NCBI RefSeq assembly: GCF_023015905.1
Contig: NZ_JALKBD010000021.1
Location: 31,075-95,074, forward strand
DNA from: Arenibacter sp. F20364
Lineage (GTDB): Bacteria > Bacteroidota > Bacteroidia > Flavobacteriales > Flavobacteriaceae
DNA: 64,000 nucleotides
Reading direction: 5' to 3'
In this document: piece after piece, positions 51,282 through 61,654 of the stretch
How the letters are laid out: every line of letters begins with the position of its first letter
How positions within the stretch are numbered: position 1 is the first letter of the stretch
Program-made: the position numbers and the translations under genes
Notes under the pieces: model-generated
The model's input: the letters and a program-made list of their open reading frames with translations, nothing else
What the model was told of the DNA's origin: nothing
Databases searched by the model: none

Positions 51282-52610
51282 TTATATCTTTTTAAAGACC
51301 ACTCTTCGGTTTTGCGCTTTGCCATCGGGAGTGGTATTGTCACCTACGGGTTCAGTTTCGCCTTTTCCATCTGTCCTCAGTCTGCTGCCATCTATACCGT
51401 ATACACTCACCAAAGCCTCTTTTACTGCTAAGGCACGTTTTTGGGATAAGGCAAGATTGGTGTTTTCTTGTCCATCGGCATCCGTATGACCCTCGATCAT
51501 TAAATTCATGCCTTGTTCTTGTTGTAGTACTTGTGAGATTTGACGGATGATCCCCATAGATTGCGGTTGGATGTTGGCCGATCCTGAATCGAACAAAATG
51601 CCATTGGTGGATACGCTGCCTTCCGAGATTAGTTTTCGCCTAAGATCCAAACCACCTTCGGCCACTTTCAGATTGGTTATAAAAACTTGCTCTTGGCCAT
51701 CCTTAAAATTATTAGCATGAAATTTAAGGGTATGGAGAATGGCACCTTCTGGGGCCATTCTGGGAACATCAATGTATTTTGACTCGTTTACCCAAAGCCT
51801 GAACCTTTGCTTGTTTACGGCAATCGATATATGTGCCTTGTTGAGTATCGCATCGCGTATATCGGCCTTGATAGTGCTTCGAATTTCTCGTTTGTTGTTT
51901 ATCCTATTCTCTATAGTGATACCTACAGGGGTATATTGACAAAACGGGATATGGGCCTGAACAAAATTAGTGCCTTCCTTAAATTTTTCGTCATCACTTA
52001 AGTCAACCCTTAAATGGGCCGTTGAAGAGGTTTTTTGGACCCCACGGCCCATGATGTCAAATTCTATGGTGTATTCTTCTGGAAGTTTTGGCACATCTGG
52101 GATAAAATAAATATTGTACCCTGCTTTTAGTTCAAGCCATTTTTGTGGCGAGTCCCCCATTGTGATGATTTCGCCACCTGCATTGGTGTTCCATTTTGAG
52201 GGAAAATCACCGACGAAGTCGTTGCCAAAATCATCGTAGAATAAAAGTTTGTCTCCAGGGACATAATCAAACTTACTGTATACCTCAATGGTTTTTACGC
52301 CACCCTTAGAGGGCATATCTTTACTGTTGCCGATACTGCCTCCCGGATTTTCCGGTCCAGCTGGAGGTAGTGGGTTCCCAACCTGAGGGTTGGTGGAAGG
52401 CCCCTTACTGCCGGGTTCCAAGATGCTGTCCAATACTTCATCTGTCTTTTTTGAGGCTTCCCTGTCTACCCTGTTTTCTACAGTCCGTTCTACGGCCCTT
52501 TCTGCCCGCTTTCCCAGTTTTTTCAATATTTGGCCTTGTACTTCACTGCAGACAAAAAATAGCAACAGAAAAGATAATATTACCTTGGGGAAAATTTTAA
52601 TGCGATTCAT
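51282..52610 (-). CDS. OmpA-family outer membrane / periplasmic protein
   Basis: 442 residues. A signal peptide (about 1-26) is followed by a charged segment (KKLGKRAERAVERTVENRVDREASKK) and a Pro/Gly-rich linker. The middle domain is lectin- or glucanase-like (about 105-300: LLFYDDFGNDFVGDFPSKWNTNAGGEI, PEEYTIEFDIMGRG, HISIAVNKQRFRLWVNESKYIDVP). The C-terminal OmpA peptidoglycan-binding domain (about 325-442) has GILFDSGSANIQPQSMGIIRQI, NLMIEGHTDADGQENTNLALSQKRALAV and AQNRRVVFKK. It would link the outer membrane to the cell wall. The gene downstream (TapB-like) follows at 28 bases. Confidence 0.9.
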   Translation of the reverse strand: MNRIKIFPKVILSFLLLFFVCSEVQGQILKKLGKRAERAVERTVENRVDREASKKTDEVLDSILEPGSKGPSTNPQVGNPLPPAGPENPGGSIGNSKDMPSKGGVKTIEVYSKFDYVPGDKLLFYDDFGNDFVGDFPSKWNTNAGGEIITMGDSPQKWLELKAGYNIYFIPDVPKLPEEYTIEFDIMGRGVQKTSSTAHLRVDLSDDEKFKEGTNFVQAHIPFCQYTPVGITIENRINNKREIRSTIKADIRDAILNKAHISIAVNKQRFRLWVNESKYIDVPRMAPEGAILHTLKFHANNFKDGQEQVFITNLKVAEGGLDLRRKLISEGSVSTNGILFDSGSANIQPQSMGIIRQISQVLQQEQGMNLMIEGHTDADGQENTNLALSQKRALAVKEALVSVYGIDGSRLRTDGKGETEPVGDNTTPDGKAQNRRVVFKKI

Positions 52611-53078
52611 TATCTAAATTTTTAGTGTTCTCAATGTATTCTTGATATAATATGCTTCTGCCCAATAATTTAACTAAAATTAACGAAATTTTAGGGGCTG
52701 GACCGTAATGGTGTATATGTGGTCCGTTTTTATGTATTAATAGTAGATTACACCTTATGATTAACATGAAAGATGAAAAAGTTTGTAAAAAAAGTATTAA
52801 ATGTCTCTGGAATGGTTTTAAAAAAAAGGATTAATCTGATAATATTGATAAAATTTTCAGATGTATTTTGAAGGTAAAACTAATAAATAAATATTGGTTA
52901 CGGGTTATTGCCCGATGGTGCTTTGCCAAAGCTCTTCATACTACATGATGCGGCTCCTTTTTACTTTGTTTTTAGCCTTGGGAAAGCCCTATTTCATGGG
53001 AGGCGCACTCGGAGCTTTTATTATTCCTTGTTCTGGGAGAGGTAAAATCTCTCCCGAAATTTTGTGGAGAGATTTTTC
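52611..53078. other. Intergenic region with no supported gene
   Basis: 468 bases between two minus-strand genes. The right end has a 7-bp stem (GGGAGAG, loop GTAAAAT, CTCTCCC, 53036-53056) about 20 bases past the DUF3352-like stop codon, probably part of its terminator. A plus-strand frame from 52894 gives a Cys- and Leu-rich 62-residue translation without family resemblance and without promoter. The left end is the AT-rich leader of the OmpA gene. Confidence 0.5.
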
Positions 53079-55538
53079 TTAGTTGATCTTATAGACTATT
53101 ATAGAGTTGTCCTGATCTTTTGCCACAAGCTCCAGCTTATGGTCATTGTCCATATCAATGAGATCAATACTGGAATTCCCGGGTACCGGAAAATTGGAAA
53201 TGGCTTCCGCCTGACTGTCGAAAAGATATATTTTCTGGTTCTGTATATCCGTAACGCTGATGTATATCTTGTCGTTTAAATAAAATATTTTGGGTTTTGA
53301 ATATACGCCTAGATCCAATTCTACTTTCTTGCTCCTAATGGTCAGTACATTGTCGTTCATAATGGCCAAGGTATTGCTTGTGGCGTCCAAACCGTGGTCA
53401 GGGAGCAGTTTTAGGTTGGCGGTAGTGGTCTTGCCTTTTTCGTCTACCTGGAATAGATGGCCCTTGGTGTCGGTTACCGTAAACTTATTTTTATGAAGCA
53501 GCACTTCGTTATCTGAAAAATTTATTTTGTTGTTCGTCTTTACCCGAGTATCCCCGGTCCTGGACAATATTTTTAATTCGCCACCTTCCTGTTTCATCAC
53601 CAAATAATCCTTTTTGCCTATCCTAAAATGTTTGGGCGTTCCCACAATAGGGTTTTCTGCCTTGGTGTACTTAAAGCCCTTTACGATCTGTCCTGCGCTA
53701 TTGTACATAAACACCTTTGTTCCCTGGGTAACTACAAATCTGTAGTCCTTTTTGCGGTCGTAGTCAAATACGGCCAAAGGGTTTAGATTGCCTCCTTCAA
53801 ATGTTAAGGTAAAGGGTGGCACATCCTTACCATTTCTATCTACTATCAACAACTGATTGTCCGTTGTAAACGCCAATTGTAATCTTCCATTTTTGTAAAG
53901 ATCTACCTGTTCCACCCGGCCTTGTATCCTACCGCCTAATTGTTTTTTCCAAATCACCTTACCGTCGGTAGAAATCAGATAGAGGTTGTTGTCCTGGTCC
54001 TGAACTATAATTTCGTCTTTGTTGGTCCTGTGGTTTTTTACAAATTGCGGGGGAGTTACTATTTCGGTATCGAGCTGCAGGGTAAAGTAGGGTATGGTTT
54101 TGTTGAGTGTGGTTTCGTGGGCAATTTTTTGGAAATGTATGTTGGTGTGATGAAAATTATCATCGGAGACCATTTGGGCGGCAAAGGAATACTCCGATAG
54201 TTCTTTGGTTTCAACGTTTTTGGTGATGTCCTGGTTCGTATATTGATCCAAAAAATATTCAACACCATCGGCATTGGAAACAAAAAGCATAGAGGATTCG
54301 TCTGCCAATTGTTCTTTTGCCGTTTTGTAAACCGATGTTTTTTCAAAAGTGGAAACATTTTTAAAGTTTCCAATAAAGGTCTTTAAAGTTTCCGGGTAGG
54401 GGGAGAACACAAATGCATTTTCTATAATGGTGTAATAATTGGCCTCAAAATCGCGAATCAATGGATTAAAATAATGATTGAGGAAATCGGACTTGGATAG
54501 CCCAACAATTTCATTGCCCTGGTATTCTTCCGAGGACTTTTCTAATTTATCCAGATAGTTAAGGATATTCTCAGAACCGTAAGTGTGGAGAATCACGGCT
54601 TTTTCCTTGTTCAAATAAACAAATCCAATTTCTTCCACGGCTTTGAAGGTGGTGTCAATAACAATGGATCGGTCCAAATACTTTTTTTGGTTTAGGGCAA
54701 AATTTTCATAATTGTCAAATGTAAATGCCATAATGGCATCGGAGGCAATTGGGGCAAGATTGGGTGTCTTGGGTGTTAAGGCATGGCTGTTTTTAAAAAG
54801 ATTGCTATAGTTTATAATGGAATCATTGGCCATGCTGATACCATTCAGTTTTAGGTGATCCTTATTGGTGTTAAAATCCAATGAGACCCAGTCTGTAAAT
54901 TTGGAAATGTCAGCCTTTTGGCCATCTGCCAAAACGTTGTTGAGCATTGGATTGCTTTTGTTGGTGTTTATAAAAATATTGGCACTACTCTGGTTATTGG
55001 CAATCTGGTAAAGTTTATTTAAGGATTCGTCTACCGTTAAATCCCTTTCGTTGCGAAGAATATTTTCGATCAACATTTGCGTGGAACTTACTATAATTTT
55101 ATCATCCATAAGGGTGGAAAAGAAATTGGTCCCGTCCACACTGTACCTATCAAAGTTTTTTCCCTCATAACTTATATTTTCTACCACTTTATTGCTCTCA
55201 TCGGCAATTTGAAAAAGGTCATCTGTTTTTTGGGCAATTAACAGCAGCTCAAAATTAGCCTTCCCCACTTCAACAAAGGCCAAAATACTTTCTCCATTGG
55301 GCTGAATATATCTTAGTGGTTTTAGTTTTTCCAGAACCGAGGTGTAGGCCGTTGTCGAGGATAAGGTCTTGAGGAGGTCACTGTTTTCCAACTCGCTGGA
55401 GAAAGATGGCTTGTCGTTTATTTTTATAATAATAGCGCTATTCTGCGGAACGTAGTAGAGTATTGGTGAGTTTTTAGTGGTTTGTTCCGTGCATCCGATT
55501 ATTAGTAAAAAGAGTAACGCAAGTAATTTGAATTTCAT
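53079..55538 (-). CDS. DUF3352-like lipoprotein with C-terminal PQQ/beta-propeller-like repeats
   Basis: 819 residues from the ATG at 55538 (MKFKLLALLFLLIIGC), placed by a lipoprotein signal with Cys at about 16 and by the upstream promoter. The N-terminal half (about 25-480) resembles DUF3352: ILYYVPQNSAIIIKINDKP, SILAFVEVGKANFELLLIAQ, NLAPIASDAIMAFTFDNY. The C-terminal third (about 490-819) shows propeller repeats such as ETVTPPQFVKNHRTNKDEIIVQDQDNNLYLISTDGKVIWKKQLG-type units (EIIVQDQDNNLYLIS, DGKVIWKKQLGG), FVVTQGTKVFMYNSAGQIVKGF and LVAKDQDNSIIVYKI. Function unknown. rnhB lies 30 bases upstream of this start, on the same strand. Confidence 0.82.
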   Translation of the reverse strand: MKFKLLALLFLLIIGCTEQTTKNSPILYYVPQNSAIIIKINDKPSFSSELENSDLLKTLSSTTAYTSVLEKLKPLRYIQPNGESILAFVEVGKANFELLLIAQKTDDLFQIADESNKVVENISYEGKNFDRYSVDGTNFFSTLMDDKIIVSSTQMLIENILRNERDLTVDESLNKLYQIANNQSSANIFINTNKSNPMLNNVLADGQKADISKFTDWVSLDFNTNKDHLKLNGISMANDSIINYSNLFKNSHALTPKTPNLAPIASDAIMAFTFDNYENFALNQKKYLDRSIVIDTTFKAVEEIGFVYLNKEKAVILHTYGSENILNYLDKLEKSSEEYQGNEIVGLSKSDFLNHYFNPLIRDFEANYYTIIENAFVFSPYPETLKTFIGNFKNVSTFEKTSVYKTAKEQLADESSMLFVSNADGVEYFLDQYTNQDITKNVETKELSEYSFAAQMVSDDNFHHTNIHFQKIAHETTLNKTIPYFTLQLDTEIVTPPQFVKNHRTNKDEIIVQDQDNNLYLISTDGKVIWKKQLGGRIQGRVEQVDLYKNGRLQLAFTTDNQLLIVDRNGKDVPPFTLTFEGGNLNPLAVFDYDRKKDYRFVVTQGTKVFMYNSAGQIVKGFKYTKAENPIVGTPKHFRIGKKDYLVMKQEGGELKILSRTGDTRVKTNNKINFSDNEVLLHKNKFTVTDTKGHLFQVDEKGKTTTANLKLLPDHGLDATSNTLAIMNDNVLTIRSKKVELDLGVYSKPKIFYLNDKIYISVTDIQNQKIYLFDSQAEAISNFPVPGNSSIDLIDMDNDHKLELVAKDQDNSIIVYKIN

Positions 55539-55553
55539 AAATAAGGCTTTGAA

Positions 55554-55561
55554 CAAATTTA
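55554..55561 (-). promoter_or_regulatory. Promoter -7 element of the DUF3352-like gene
   Basis: On the minus strand TAAATTTG fits TANNTTTG, 16 bases before the ATG at 55538 and just past the rnhB stop codon. Confidence 0.5.
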
Positions 55562-55567
55562 AGATTT

Positions 55568-56164
55568 TTAAACGTCCAGTTTTAATTGATCCGGTAATTG
55601 TCTAAAAGTTTTTCGATGATATTTGGTGATGCCGTACTTCCGTATGGCCTCTCTGTGCTCCAGAGTTGGATAGCCTTTGTTTTTTACCCAATTGTACATA
55701 GGGTATTCCAGATGGATTTTCTCCATATAGGCGTCCCTAAAGGTTTTGGCAAGGACGGAAGCCGCAGCAATGCTGAGATATTTGCCATCACCCTTTACAA
55801 TACAGGCGTGGGGGATGTTTTGGTATGGGTTAAACCTATTGCCGTCTACAATAATAAACTCCGGCTTTAGGGTTAATTGATCCAAGGCCCGGTGCATGGC
55901 TACAAAGGAAGCGTTCAGGATGTTTATTTTATCAATTTCATCTGGAAAAACTTGGGCAACCCCAAAGCTTGTGGCATTCTTTTCTATTAATGGTCTAAGG
56001 TTATTTCGCTTTAGCTCGGTCAAAACTTTTGAATCGTTAAGGGTGTCATTTACAAAATCTGTTGGTAAAATAACGGCCGCAGCGGTTACCGGTCCTGCCA
56101 AACAACCCCGGCCCGCTTCATCGGTTCCGGCTTCTAGCTGATATTTATAATTGGCTTTTAGCAT
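55568..56164 (-). CDS. rnhB: Ribonuclease HII
   Basis: 198 residues from ATG 56164 ([20 protein letters not shown]); an upstream ATG would add 18 unsupported residues. Family motifs: [23 protein letters not shown] with the catalytic Asp-Glu pair, [45 protein letters not shown] and [21 protein letters not shown]. It removes RNA from RNA-DNA hybrids, including single ribonucleotides. It precedes the DUF3352-like gene on the minus strand. Confidence 0.97.
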   Translation of the reverse strand: MLKANYKYQLEAGTDEAGRGCLAGPVTAAAVILPTDFVNDTLNDSKVLTELKRNNLRPLIEKNATSFGVAQVFPDEIDKINILNASFVAMHRALDQLTLKPEFIIVDGNRFNPYQNIPHACIVKGDGKYLSIAAASVLAKTFRDAYMEKIHLEYPMYNWVKNKGYPTLEHREAIRKYGITKYHRKTFRQLPDQLKLDV

Positions 56165-56691
56165 GTAATGGTTTTGTACATATATATAAGGTAAAGGGAA
56201 TTTAAAACCGTCTACCACTTTTTAAGTGTGGAATATAGAACCCTGTATTTGGGGGCAAAGGGTTATCCCGAACAGGCCAAATATAAAAATTATAGAAAGG
56301 GATTTATCCCTTTTGATCCAAATTCAATAGGATGTTCTTTCTATTTCTAACTCATTCTCTGCTGAGAATGGAAAGAATTTTGCAATAATTCTTCAAAATA
56401 TAGGATGAATACCGCTTTTAACCAGGGCAGGATCCTGTATTTAGAATTGGATTTGGGGCTTAGAATCCGTTAAAATTTGATAACTACAATAGAGGTAGGA
56501 ATAATCTGATAACAATAATTAGGTTTTAATACGCTTTTGTTAAAATAAACATTACTAAATGGTTAAATAATTAATAAATTAATAATAATACACAAGAAGT
56601 TTAACAAACAGGTAAGTGAATGTTAAATAATTTAGGTTTTTTAACAAAATTTTTTCAAGTTTGTGGTTGACTAATTCTTAAAATAAAGTAA
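56165..56691. other. AT-rich divergent intergenic region upstream of the SusC gene
   Basis: 527 bases between rnhB and the second susC. About 56480-56690 is very A/T-rich, with repeated TTAAATAATT-like pieces, and is the probable promoter region of susC. I see no exact TANNTTTG at a good distance, no operator repeat and no anti-sigma/sigma pair. No gene is supported. Confidence 0.5.
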
Positions 56692-59600
56692 ATGAAATCA
56701 AAACTAACTTGGATTTTAGCTCCAATCATGGGGCTATTAATGAGTTTTTCCTACGCACAGGAAAAAACAATCTCCGGTACGGTGACAGATCAAATGGGTC
56801 TAGCCTTACCTGGAGTAAACATTGTAGTCGAAGGGACTACTAATGGAACACAAACGGATTTTGATGGTAACTACACCATTCAAGGTAGTGAAGGGCAAAC
56901 TTTATTGTTCAGTTATATTGGGCAACAAAGTGTGAGTAAGCTTATTGGTGCCTCGTCCACAATTAATGTGGTAATGCAGGAGGATGCCGAAGCACTGGAG
57001 GAAGTAGTGGTAACTGCTTTGGGTATTTCAAGGGACAAAAAATCATTGGGATATGCTACACAGGAGGTTCAAGGTGAGGATCTGAGTACTGTGAAGAGCG
57101 GAAACTTCGTAAATGCCCTTTCGGGAAAAGCTTCTGGTATTCAGATCAGAAAAAACAATAACCTTGGAGGTTCTACCAATGTGGTTATTAGGGGTAATGC
57201 CTCCTTGACTGGAAGTAACCAGGCCCTGTTCGTAATTGATGGTGTGCCGGTAAACAATACGAATACCAATTCCAAGTATCAAGGGGAAGCGAGTGGTAAC
57301 TACTATGATTATGGAAATACCGCCTCCGATATTAACCCTGATGATATTGAGTCGGTAAACGTTTTAAAAGGAGCGGCCGCTTCCGCTTTATATGGTTCAA
57401 GGGCTGCTAACGGGGTTATTATGATTACTACCAAAAAAGGTAAGGATGCTGCCGGGATTGGTGTTACCGTTAACTCTGGGATAACCATAGGTTCTATAGA
57501 TAAAAGTACTTTTGCCAAGTATCAGGATCAATACGGTGCCGGTTACGGGGCTTATTATGATGGTCCTGGTGGATATTGGTACGAAGAAGATGTTACCGGT
57601 GACGGAAATGATGATCAAGTAGTGGTGTATACCGAAGATGGATCTTATGGAGCGCCTTTTGATCCTAACTTGTTAGTATACCAGTGGGATTCCTTTGATC
57701 CGGATTCTCCAAACTACAGAACGGCTACGCCATGGGTAAATGCTAAGAACGGACCAATATCATTTTTTGAAACACCTGTTACAATAACCAATTCGGTTTC
57801 TTTTGCAAGGTCTTATGATGATGATGGTTCTTTTCGATTGAATTATACGCAATTTGATCAGAGCGGTTTAATGCCGAACAGTTCCATTAAAAAGCACAAT
57901 TTTTCAATGAGCGGTTCTTTTGCATTAACGGATCGTCTAACGGTAACCGGATATGCCAACTATATTAATCAAAAAGCATTAGGACGTAATTCAACCGGTT
58001 ATAACGATAACATTATAAGTAACTTTAAACAATGGTGGCAGACCAACGTTGATATCAAGGATCAAAAGGATATTTATTTTGACACCAAAAGAAATGTTAC
58101 TTGGAACCCGGCTACCAGCGAGGCAGGTTCTGCGCCTATCTTTTGGGATAACCCTTATTGGACCCGTTATGAGAATTACCAAAACGATTCCAGGAACCGT
58201 TTTATAGGAAATGTGTCTTTGGATTATAAATTCACGGATTGGTTAAACTTTACGGCAAGGGCGGCTACAGATACTTATTCTGAGATACAGGAAGAGAGAA
58301 GGGCCAATGGTAGTGTGCCAACAAGCTTTGGTATTCCTGACAGTGCAGGAAACAGAGGGAATGTGGATTCTGGTTACGGAAGAAGAAACCTTCAGGTTAC
58401 GGAGACCAATTATGATTTCATGATTAATTTTCAAAAAGACCTGTCTGACCAATTTAATTTAAAAGGGATATTGGGGACCAACATTAGGAGAAGTGAATTT
58501 GAATCAATTTATTCCGCAACAAGCGGTGGTTTGAGTGTACCACGACTATATTCTTTACAGAATAGTACCGGTCCACTGGCTCTTCCTGTTGAAAATGATG
58601 AAAAGGTGGGTATAGATGGTATTTATGCCAGCGCCTCTTTAGGTTACAACAGTATACTTTTTGTTGACGCTACCATAAGAAGGGACCACTCTTCTACATT
58701 GCCTGAAGACAATAGTACATTTTACTATCCTTCGATAGCTACGAGTTTCGTTTTCACTAATCTATTGAATGCGGATTTTGTAACCTTTGGTAAATTACGG
58801 GCCAACTATGCAGAAGTAGGTAACAGTGCTCCTTTCGATTTTCTATACGATACCTATAATGTAAACATTCCACCTGGGGCACCCAGTACTTCTGTAGACA
58901 ATGAGAAAAAGAATCCTAATTTGAAGCCGGAAAAGACAGAAAGTTTCGAAGTTGGTTTGGAAATGAAGTTTTTACGAAATAGGTTAAGTTTTGATGTGGC
59001 CTACTACAAGACCAATTCAGTTGATCAAATTTTTGGAGTTCCCGTTTCAAGAGCCACAGGTTTTCAAAAGAAGATTTTAAATGCAGGTGAAATTGAAAAC
59101 CAGGGTGTGGAGCTTTCCCTTTCTGGGAATCCAATTAGAACGGAAGACTTTAGTTGGACCGCTATGGTCAACTGGACCAGGAATAGAAATGAGGTGGTAT
59201 CATTGGAAGATGGAATCGAGACTTTACAGTTGGGAGATTTCCAGGGCGGGGTAACCCTCAATGCAGAAGTAGGACAACCCTATGGTGTTATATATGGTAC
59301 GGACTATACTTACCTAAACGGGGAAAGAGTAGTTGATCCAGCAGACGGGCAATATATTAAAACGTCTACTTCAGACCAAAAAATTGGAGATACCAACCCA
59401 GATTGGTTAATGGGGATATCCAATAAATTCAACTACAAAAATTTCTCGTTGAGCTTTTTGATCGATATTCAACAAGGGGGTAGTATTTTTTCTTTGGACC
59501 AATACTATGGTCGTGCAACAGGTTTGTACGAAGAGACTGCTTTTATTAACGATTTGGGAAATCCAGTTAGGAATACCTTGGCCGATGGCGGAGGATTTAT

Positions 59601-59955
59601 TAATGAAGGTGTAAACCCGGATGGGGCAACAAACACTACTAGGATAAATGCTAACAGGTTTGGTGCTTTTGGCTACAGAAGAGGTTTGCCGGACAAAGCA
59701 TTTGTCTATGATGCCAGCTATGTGAAATTACGTGAGGTGGCGCTTATATATAATTTGCCAAGCAGATTATTGGCCGATACTTTCTTGACCAATGCCAGTT
59801 TAAGTTTAATTGGCTCCAACCTTTGGATAATAGACAAGAATATTCCACATGAAGATCCAGAAGGTGGTTTGTCTGCTGGTAACCTTCAAGGGTATTCCGT
59901 TGGTTCTTTGCCGACCACAAGGGATTTTGGTGTCAATCTTAAATTACAATTCTAA
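56692..59955 (+). CDS. SusC/RagA-family TonB-linked outer membrane transporter
   Basis: 1087 residues, complete. Signal peptide (about 1-23, MSFSYAQ); carboxypeptidase-like domain (about 25-105: TISGTVTDQMGLALPGVNIVVEGT, QTDFDGNYTI); TonB-box-like EEVVVTALGI (about 104-113); plug domain (about 115-245: GNASLTGSNQALFVIDGVPVN, SVNVLKGAAASALYGSRAANGVIMITTKKG). A 22-strand type barrel runs to the C-terminal aromatic residue (TTRDFGVNLKLQF). It works with the SusD-like protein encoded 12 bases downstream. No glycoside hydrolase, sulfatase or regulator is nearby, so this is an orphan pair; substrate could be a glycan, peptide or other oligomer. Confidence 0.97.
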   Translation: MKSKLTWILAPIMGLLMSFSYAQEKTISGTVTDQMGLALPGVNIVVEGTTNGTQTDFDGNYTIQGSEGQTLLFSYIGQQSVSKLIGASSTINVVMQEDAEALEEVVVTALGISRDKKSLGYATQEVQGEDLSTVKSGNFVNALSGKASGIQIRKNNNLGGSTNVVIRGNASLTGSNQALFVIDGVPVNNTNTNSKYQGEASGNYYDYGNTASDINPDDIESVNVLKGAAASALYGSRAANGVIMITTKKGKDAAGIGVTVNSGITIGSIDKSTFAKYQDQYGAGYGAYYDGPGGYWYEEDVTGDGNDDQVVVYTEDGSYGAPFDPNLLVYQWDSFDPDSPNYRTATPWVNAKNGPISFFETPVTITNSVSFARSYDDDGSFRLNYTQFDQSGLMPNSSIKKHNFSMSGSFALTDRLTVTGYANYINQKALGRNSTGYNDNIISNFKQWWQTNVDIKDQKDIYFDTKRNVTWNPATSEAGSAPIFWDNPYWTRYENYQNDSRNRFIGNVSLDYKFTDWLNFTARAATDTYSEIQEERRANGSVPTSFGIPDSAGNRGNVDSGYGRRNLQVTETNYDFMINFQKDLSDQFNLKGILGTNIRRSEFESIYSATSGGLSVPRLYSLQNSTGPLALPVENDEKVGIDGIYASASLGYNSILFVDATIRRDHSSTLPEDNSTFYYPSIATSFVFTNLLNADFVTFGKLRANYAEVGNSAPFDFLYDTYNVNIPPGAPSTSVDNEKKNPNLKPEKTESFEVGLEMKFLRNRLSFDVAYYKTNSVDQIFGVPVSRATGFQKKILNAGEIENQGVELSLSGNPIRTEDFSWTAMVNWTRNRNEVVSLEDGIETLQLGDFQGGVTLNAEVGQPYGVIYGTDYTYLNGERVVDPADGQYIKTSTSDQKIGDTNPDWLMGISNKFNYKNFSLSFLIDIQQGGSIFSLDQYYGRATGLYEETAFINDLGNPVRNTLADGGGFINEGVNPDGATNTTRINANRFGAFGYRRGLPDKAFVYDASYVKLREVALIYNLPSRLLADTFLTNASLSLIGSNLWIIDKNIPHEDPEGGLSAGNLQGYSVGSLPTTRDFGVNLKLQF

Positions 59956-59966
59956 AAAAAATAAAC

Positions 59967-61418
59967 ATGAAAAAACTAGCAATATTAATTACTGCCGTGA
60001 TTTTTGCTTCTTGTTCCAGTGATTTGGAAAGTCTGAACGAGAACATCAAGGATCCATTGGCCGTACCTGGGGAAAGTTTATTTACCGGGGCACAGAAAAA
60101 TTTGGTGGACCAAGTGGTGGATTTGAATGTAAATAACAACAACACCAAACTTTGGGCACAGTATTTACAGGAAACCACCTATACGGATGAAAGTAACTAC
60201 GATCAGGTTACCAGAACCATACCGGAAAAACATTGGAGTGTCATGTACAAAGATGTTTTAAAGGATTTGGATGAAGCAAAAAAGGTTATAGAGGCAACAA
60301 CCTATACCACCGCTGAGCTTGAGGCATTAAAGCCTAACAAGCTTACTATAATCGAGATTCTTAATGTATATACTTATGCCAATTTGGTGGAAACTTTTGG
60401 GGATGTGCCTTATACTGAAGCTTTGGATATTGATAATCTATTGCCCAAGTACGATGATGCCGAAACTGTCTATAAGGATTTAGTAGCTAGGCTTACAGCA
60501 GCAATAAATGCTTTGGATGAGAGTACTGAAAGTTTTGGTAGTGCTGATAGGATATACGGAGGAGACGTGGCGCTTTGGAAAAAGTTCGCTGCTTCCCTAA
60601 AATTAAGAATGGGTATACTTCTATCTGATGTAGATGCAGCCTTTGCTAAAACTACCGTTGAGAGTGCCGTCGCCACTGGGGTGTTCACAAGCAATGCAGA
60701 TAATGCGTCCTATACATTTTTGGGTTCCGACCCAAATACAAACCCGATTCACGATAATTTGGTTTTGAGTGGAAGAAAGGATTTTGTTGCCGCTGTGACG
60801 ATCATAGATATTATGAACTCTTTGGATGATCCAAGAAGACCTCTTTATTTTACTCCTATCGATGACGGTACTTACGTGGGAGGTAATATAGGTGAGACAT
60901 CCAATTATTCTACCCATTCGCACGTATCCGCCCAAGTAGAGGAAGCTACTTTCCCAGGTATACTTTTTGACTATGCCGAGGTGAGATTTTTATTGGCCGA
61001 AGCAAGGGCAAGATCATTTGAGGTTGGTGGTACTGCCAAAGAGCATTATGATGCTGGTATTACGGCTTCCATCCTTGATTGGGGAGGAACTGCCGCAGAG
61101 GCTACTACCTATTTGGCTCAACCTACGGTAGATTATGATTTGGCTATATTGGCCAGTACGGCTACTACGCCTTGGAAAGAGGTTATTGGAACCCAAAAGT
61201 GGATTGCATTGTATAATAGAGGTTTGGAAGCTTGGACATCCATTAGATTGTTGGACTATCCACTTATGGCTACTCCTACAGATGCGGTTTCCGGATTTCC
61301 AAATAGATATACCTATCCAATTATAGAACAGTCACTTAACGGGACCAATTATGGATCCGCTTCTTCCGCCATTGGTGGTGATGAAGCAGAGACAAAGTTG
61401 TTCTGGGATTTGAACTAG
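59967..61418 (+). CDS. SusD/RagB-family surface lipoprotein (SusD-like_2 type)
   Basis: 483 residues. A lipoprotein signal ends VIFASC (Cys about 17), followed by SSDLESLNENIKDP. Helical SusD architecture is visible: PGESLFTGAQKNLVDQVVDLNVNNNNTKLWAQYLQETTY, YKDVLKDLDEAKKVIE, EILNVYTYANLVETFGDVPYTEAL, KKFAASLKLRMGILLSDVD, and near the end EVIGTQKWIALYNRGLEAWTSIRLLDYP with NRYTYPIIEQSLN. It forms the lid over the SusC channel. It starts 12 bases after susC and ends at a strong terminator. The WIALYNRG-EAWTSIR pattern points to the SusD-like_2 subfamily. Confidence 0.94.
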   Translation: MKKLAILITAVIFASCSSDLESLNENIKDPLAVPGESLFTGAQKNLVDQVVDLNVNNNNTKLWAQYLQETTYTDESNYDQVTRTIPEKHWSVMYKDVLKDLDEAKKVIEATTYTTAELEALKPNKLTIIEILNVYTYANLVETFGDVPYTEALDIDNLLPKYDDAETVYKDLVARLTAAINALDESTESFGSADRIYGGDVALWKKFAASLKLRMGILLSDVDAAFAKTTVESAVATGVFTSNADNASYTFLGSDPNTNPIHDNLVLSGRKDFVAAVTIIDIMNSLDDPRRPLYFTPIDDGTYVGGNIGETSNYSTHSHVSAQVEEATFPGILFDYAEVRFLLAEARARSFEVGGTAKEHYDAGITASILDWGGTAAEATTYLAQPTVDYDLAILASTATTPWKEVIGTQKWIALYNRGLEAWTSIRLLDYPLMATPTDAVSGFPNRYTYPIIEQSLNGTNYGSASSAIGGDEAETKLFWDLN

Positions 61419-61443
61419 AATAGTCTTTAAAAATAAGTCTAAG

Positions 61444-61475
61444 AACCTGCAGGTGTCCCCTGCAGGTTTTTTTTT
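61444..61475 (+). terminator. Terminator of the susC-susD operon
   Basis: A perfect 10-bp stem AACCTGCAGG / CCTGCAGGTT, loop TGTCC, followed by nine T residues, 25 bases after the susD stop. Confidence 0.95.
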
Positions 61476-61628
61476 GTGGCTAAGAATCGGGAGAAGTGCA
61501 TTAGTTTTAAAGTTTCATTTGAGGAGCGGTATATGTATCATACGTGTATTGCTACCATTTTAGGACAGAGTATAAGATGTAGTTTTTCTGTTTTTTAAAC
61601 TTTCACATTTCATTAAGGACAAAAAAAT

Positions 61629-61636
61629 TAACTTTG
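61629..61636 (+). promoter_or_regulatory. Promoter -7 element of the putative porin gene
   Basis: TAACTTTG fits TANNTTTG and lies 18 bases before the ATG at 61655. The separate promoter and preceding terminator make this gene independent of susCD. Confidence 0.6.
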
Positions 61637-61654
61637 TCGACGTAAGTTTGTAGC

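Noticed and set aside
52894..53082. 62-residue plus-strand frame before the DUF3352-like gene
   Set aside because: No promoter or homology apparent; it contains the probable terminator stem of the opposite gene.
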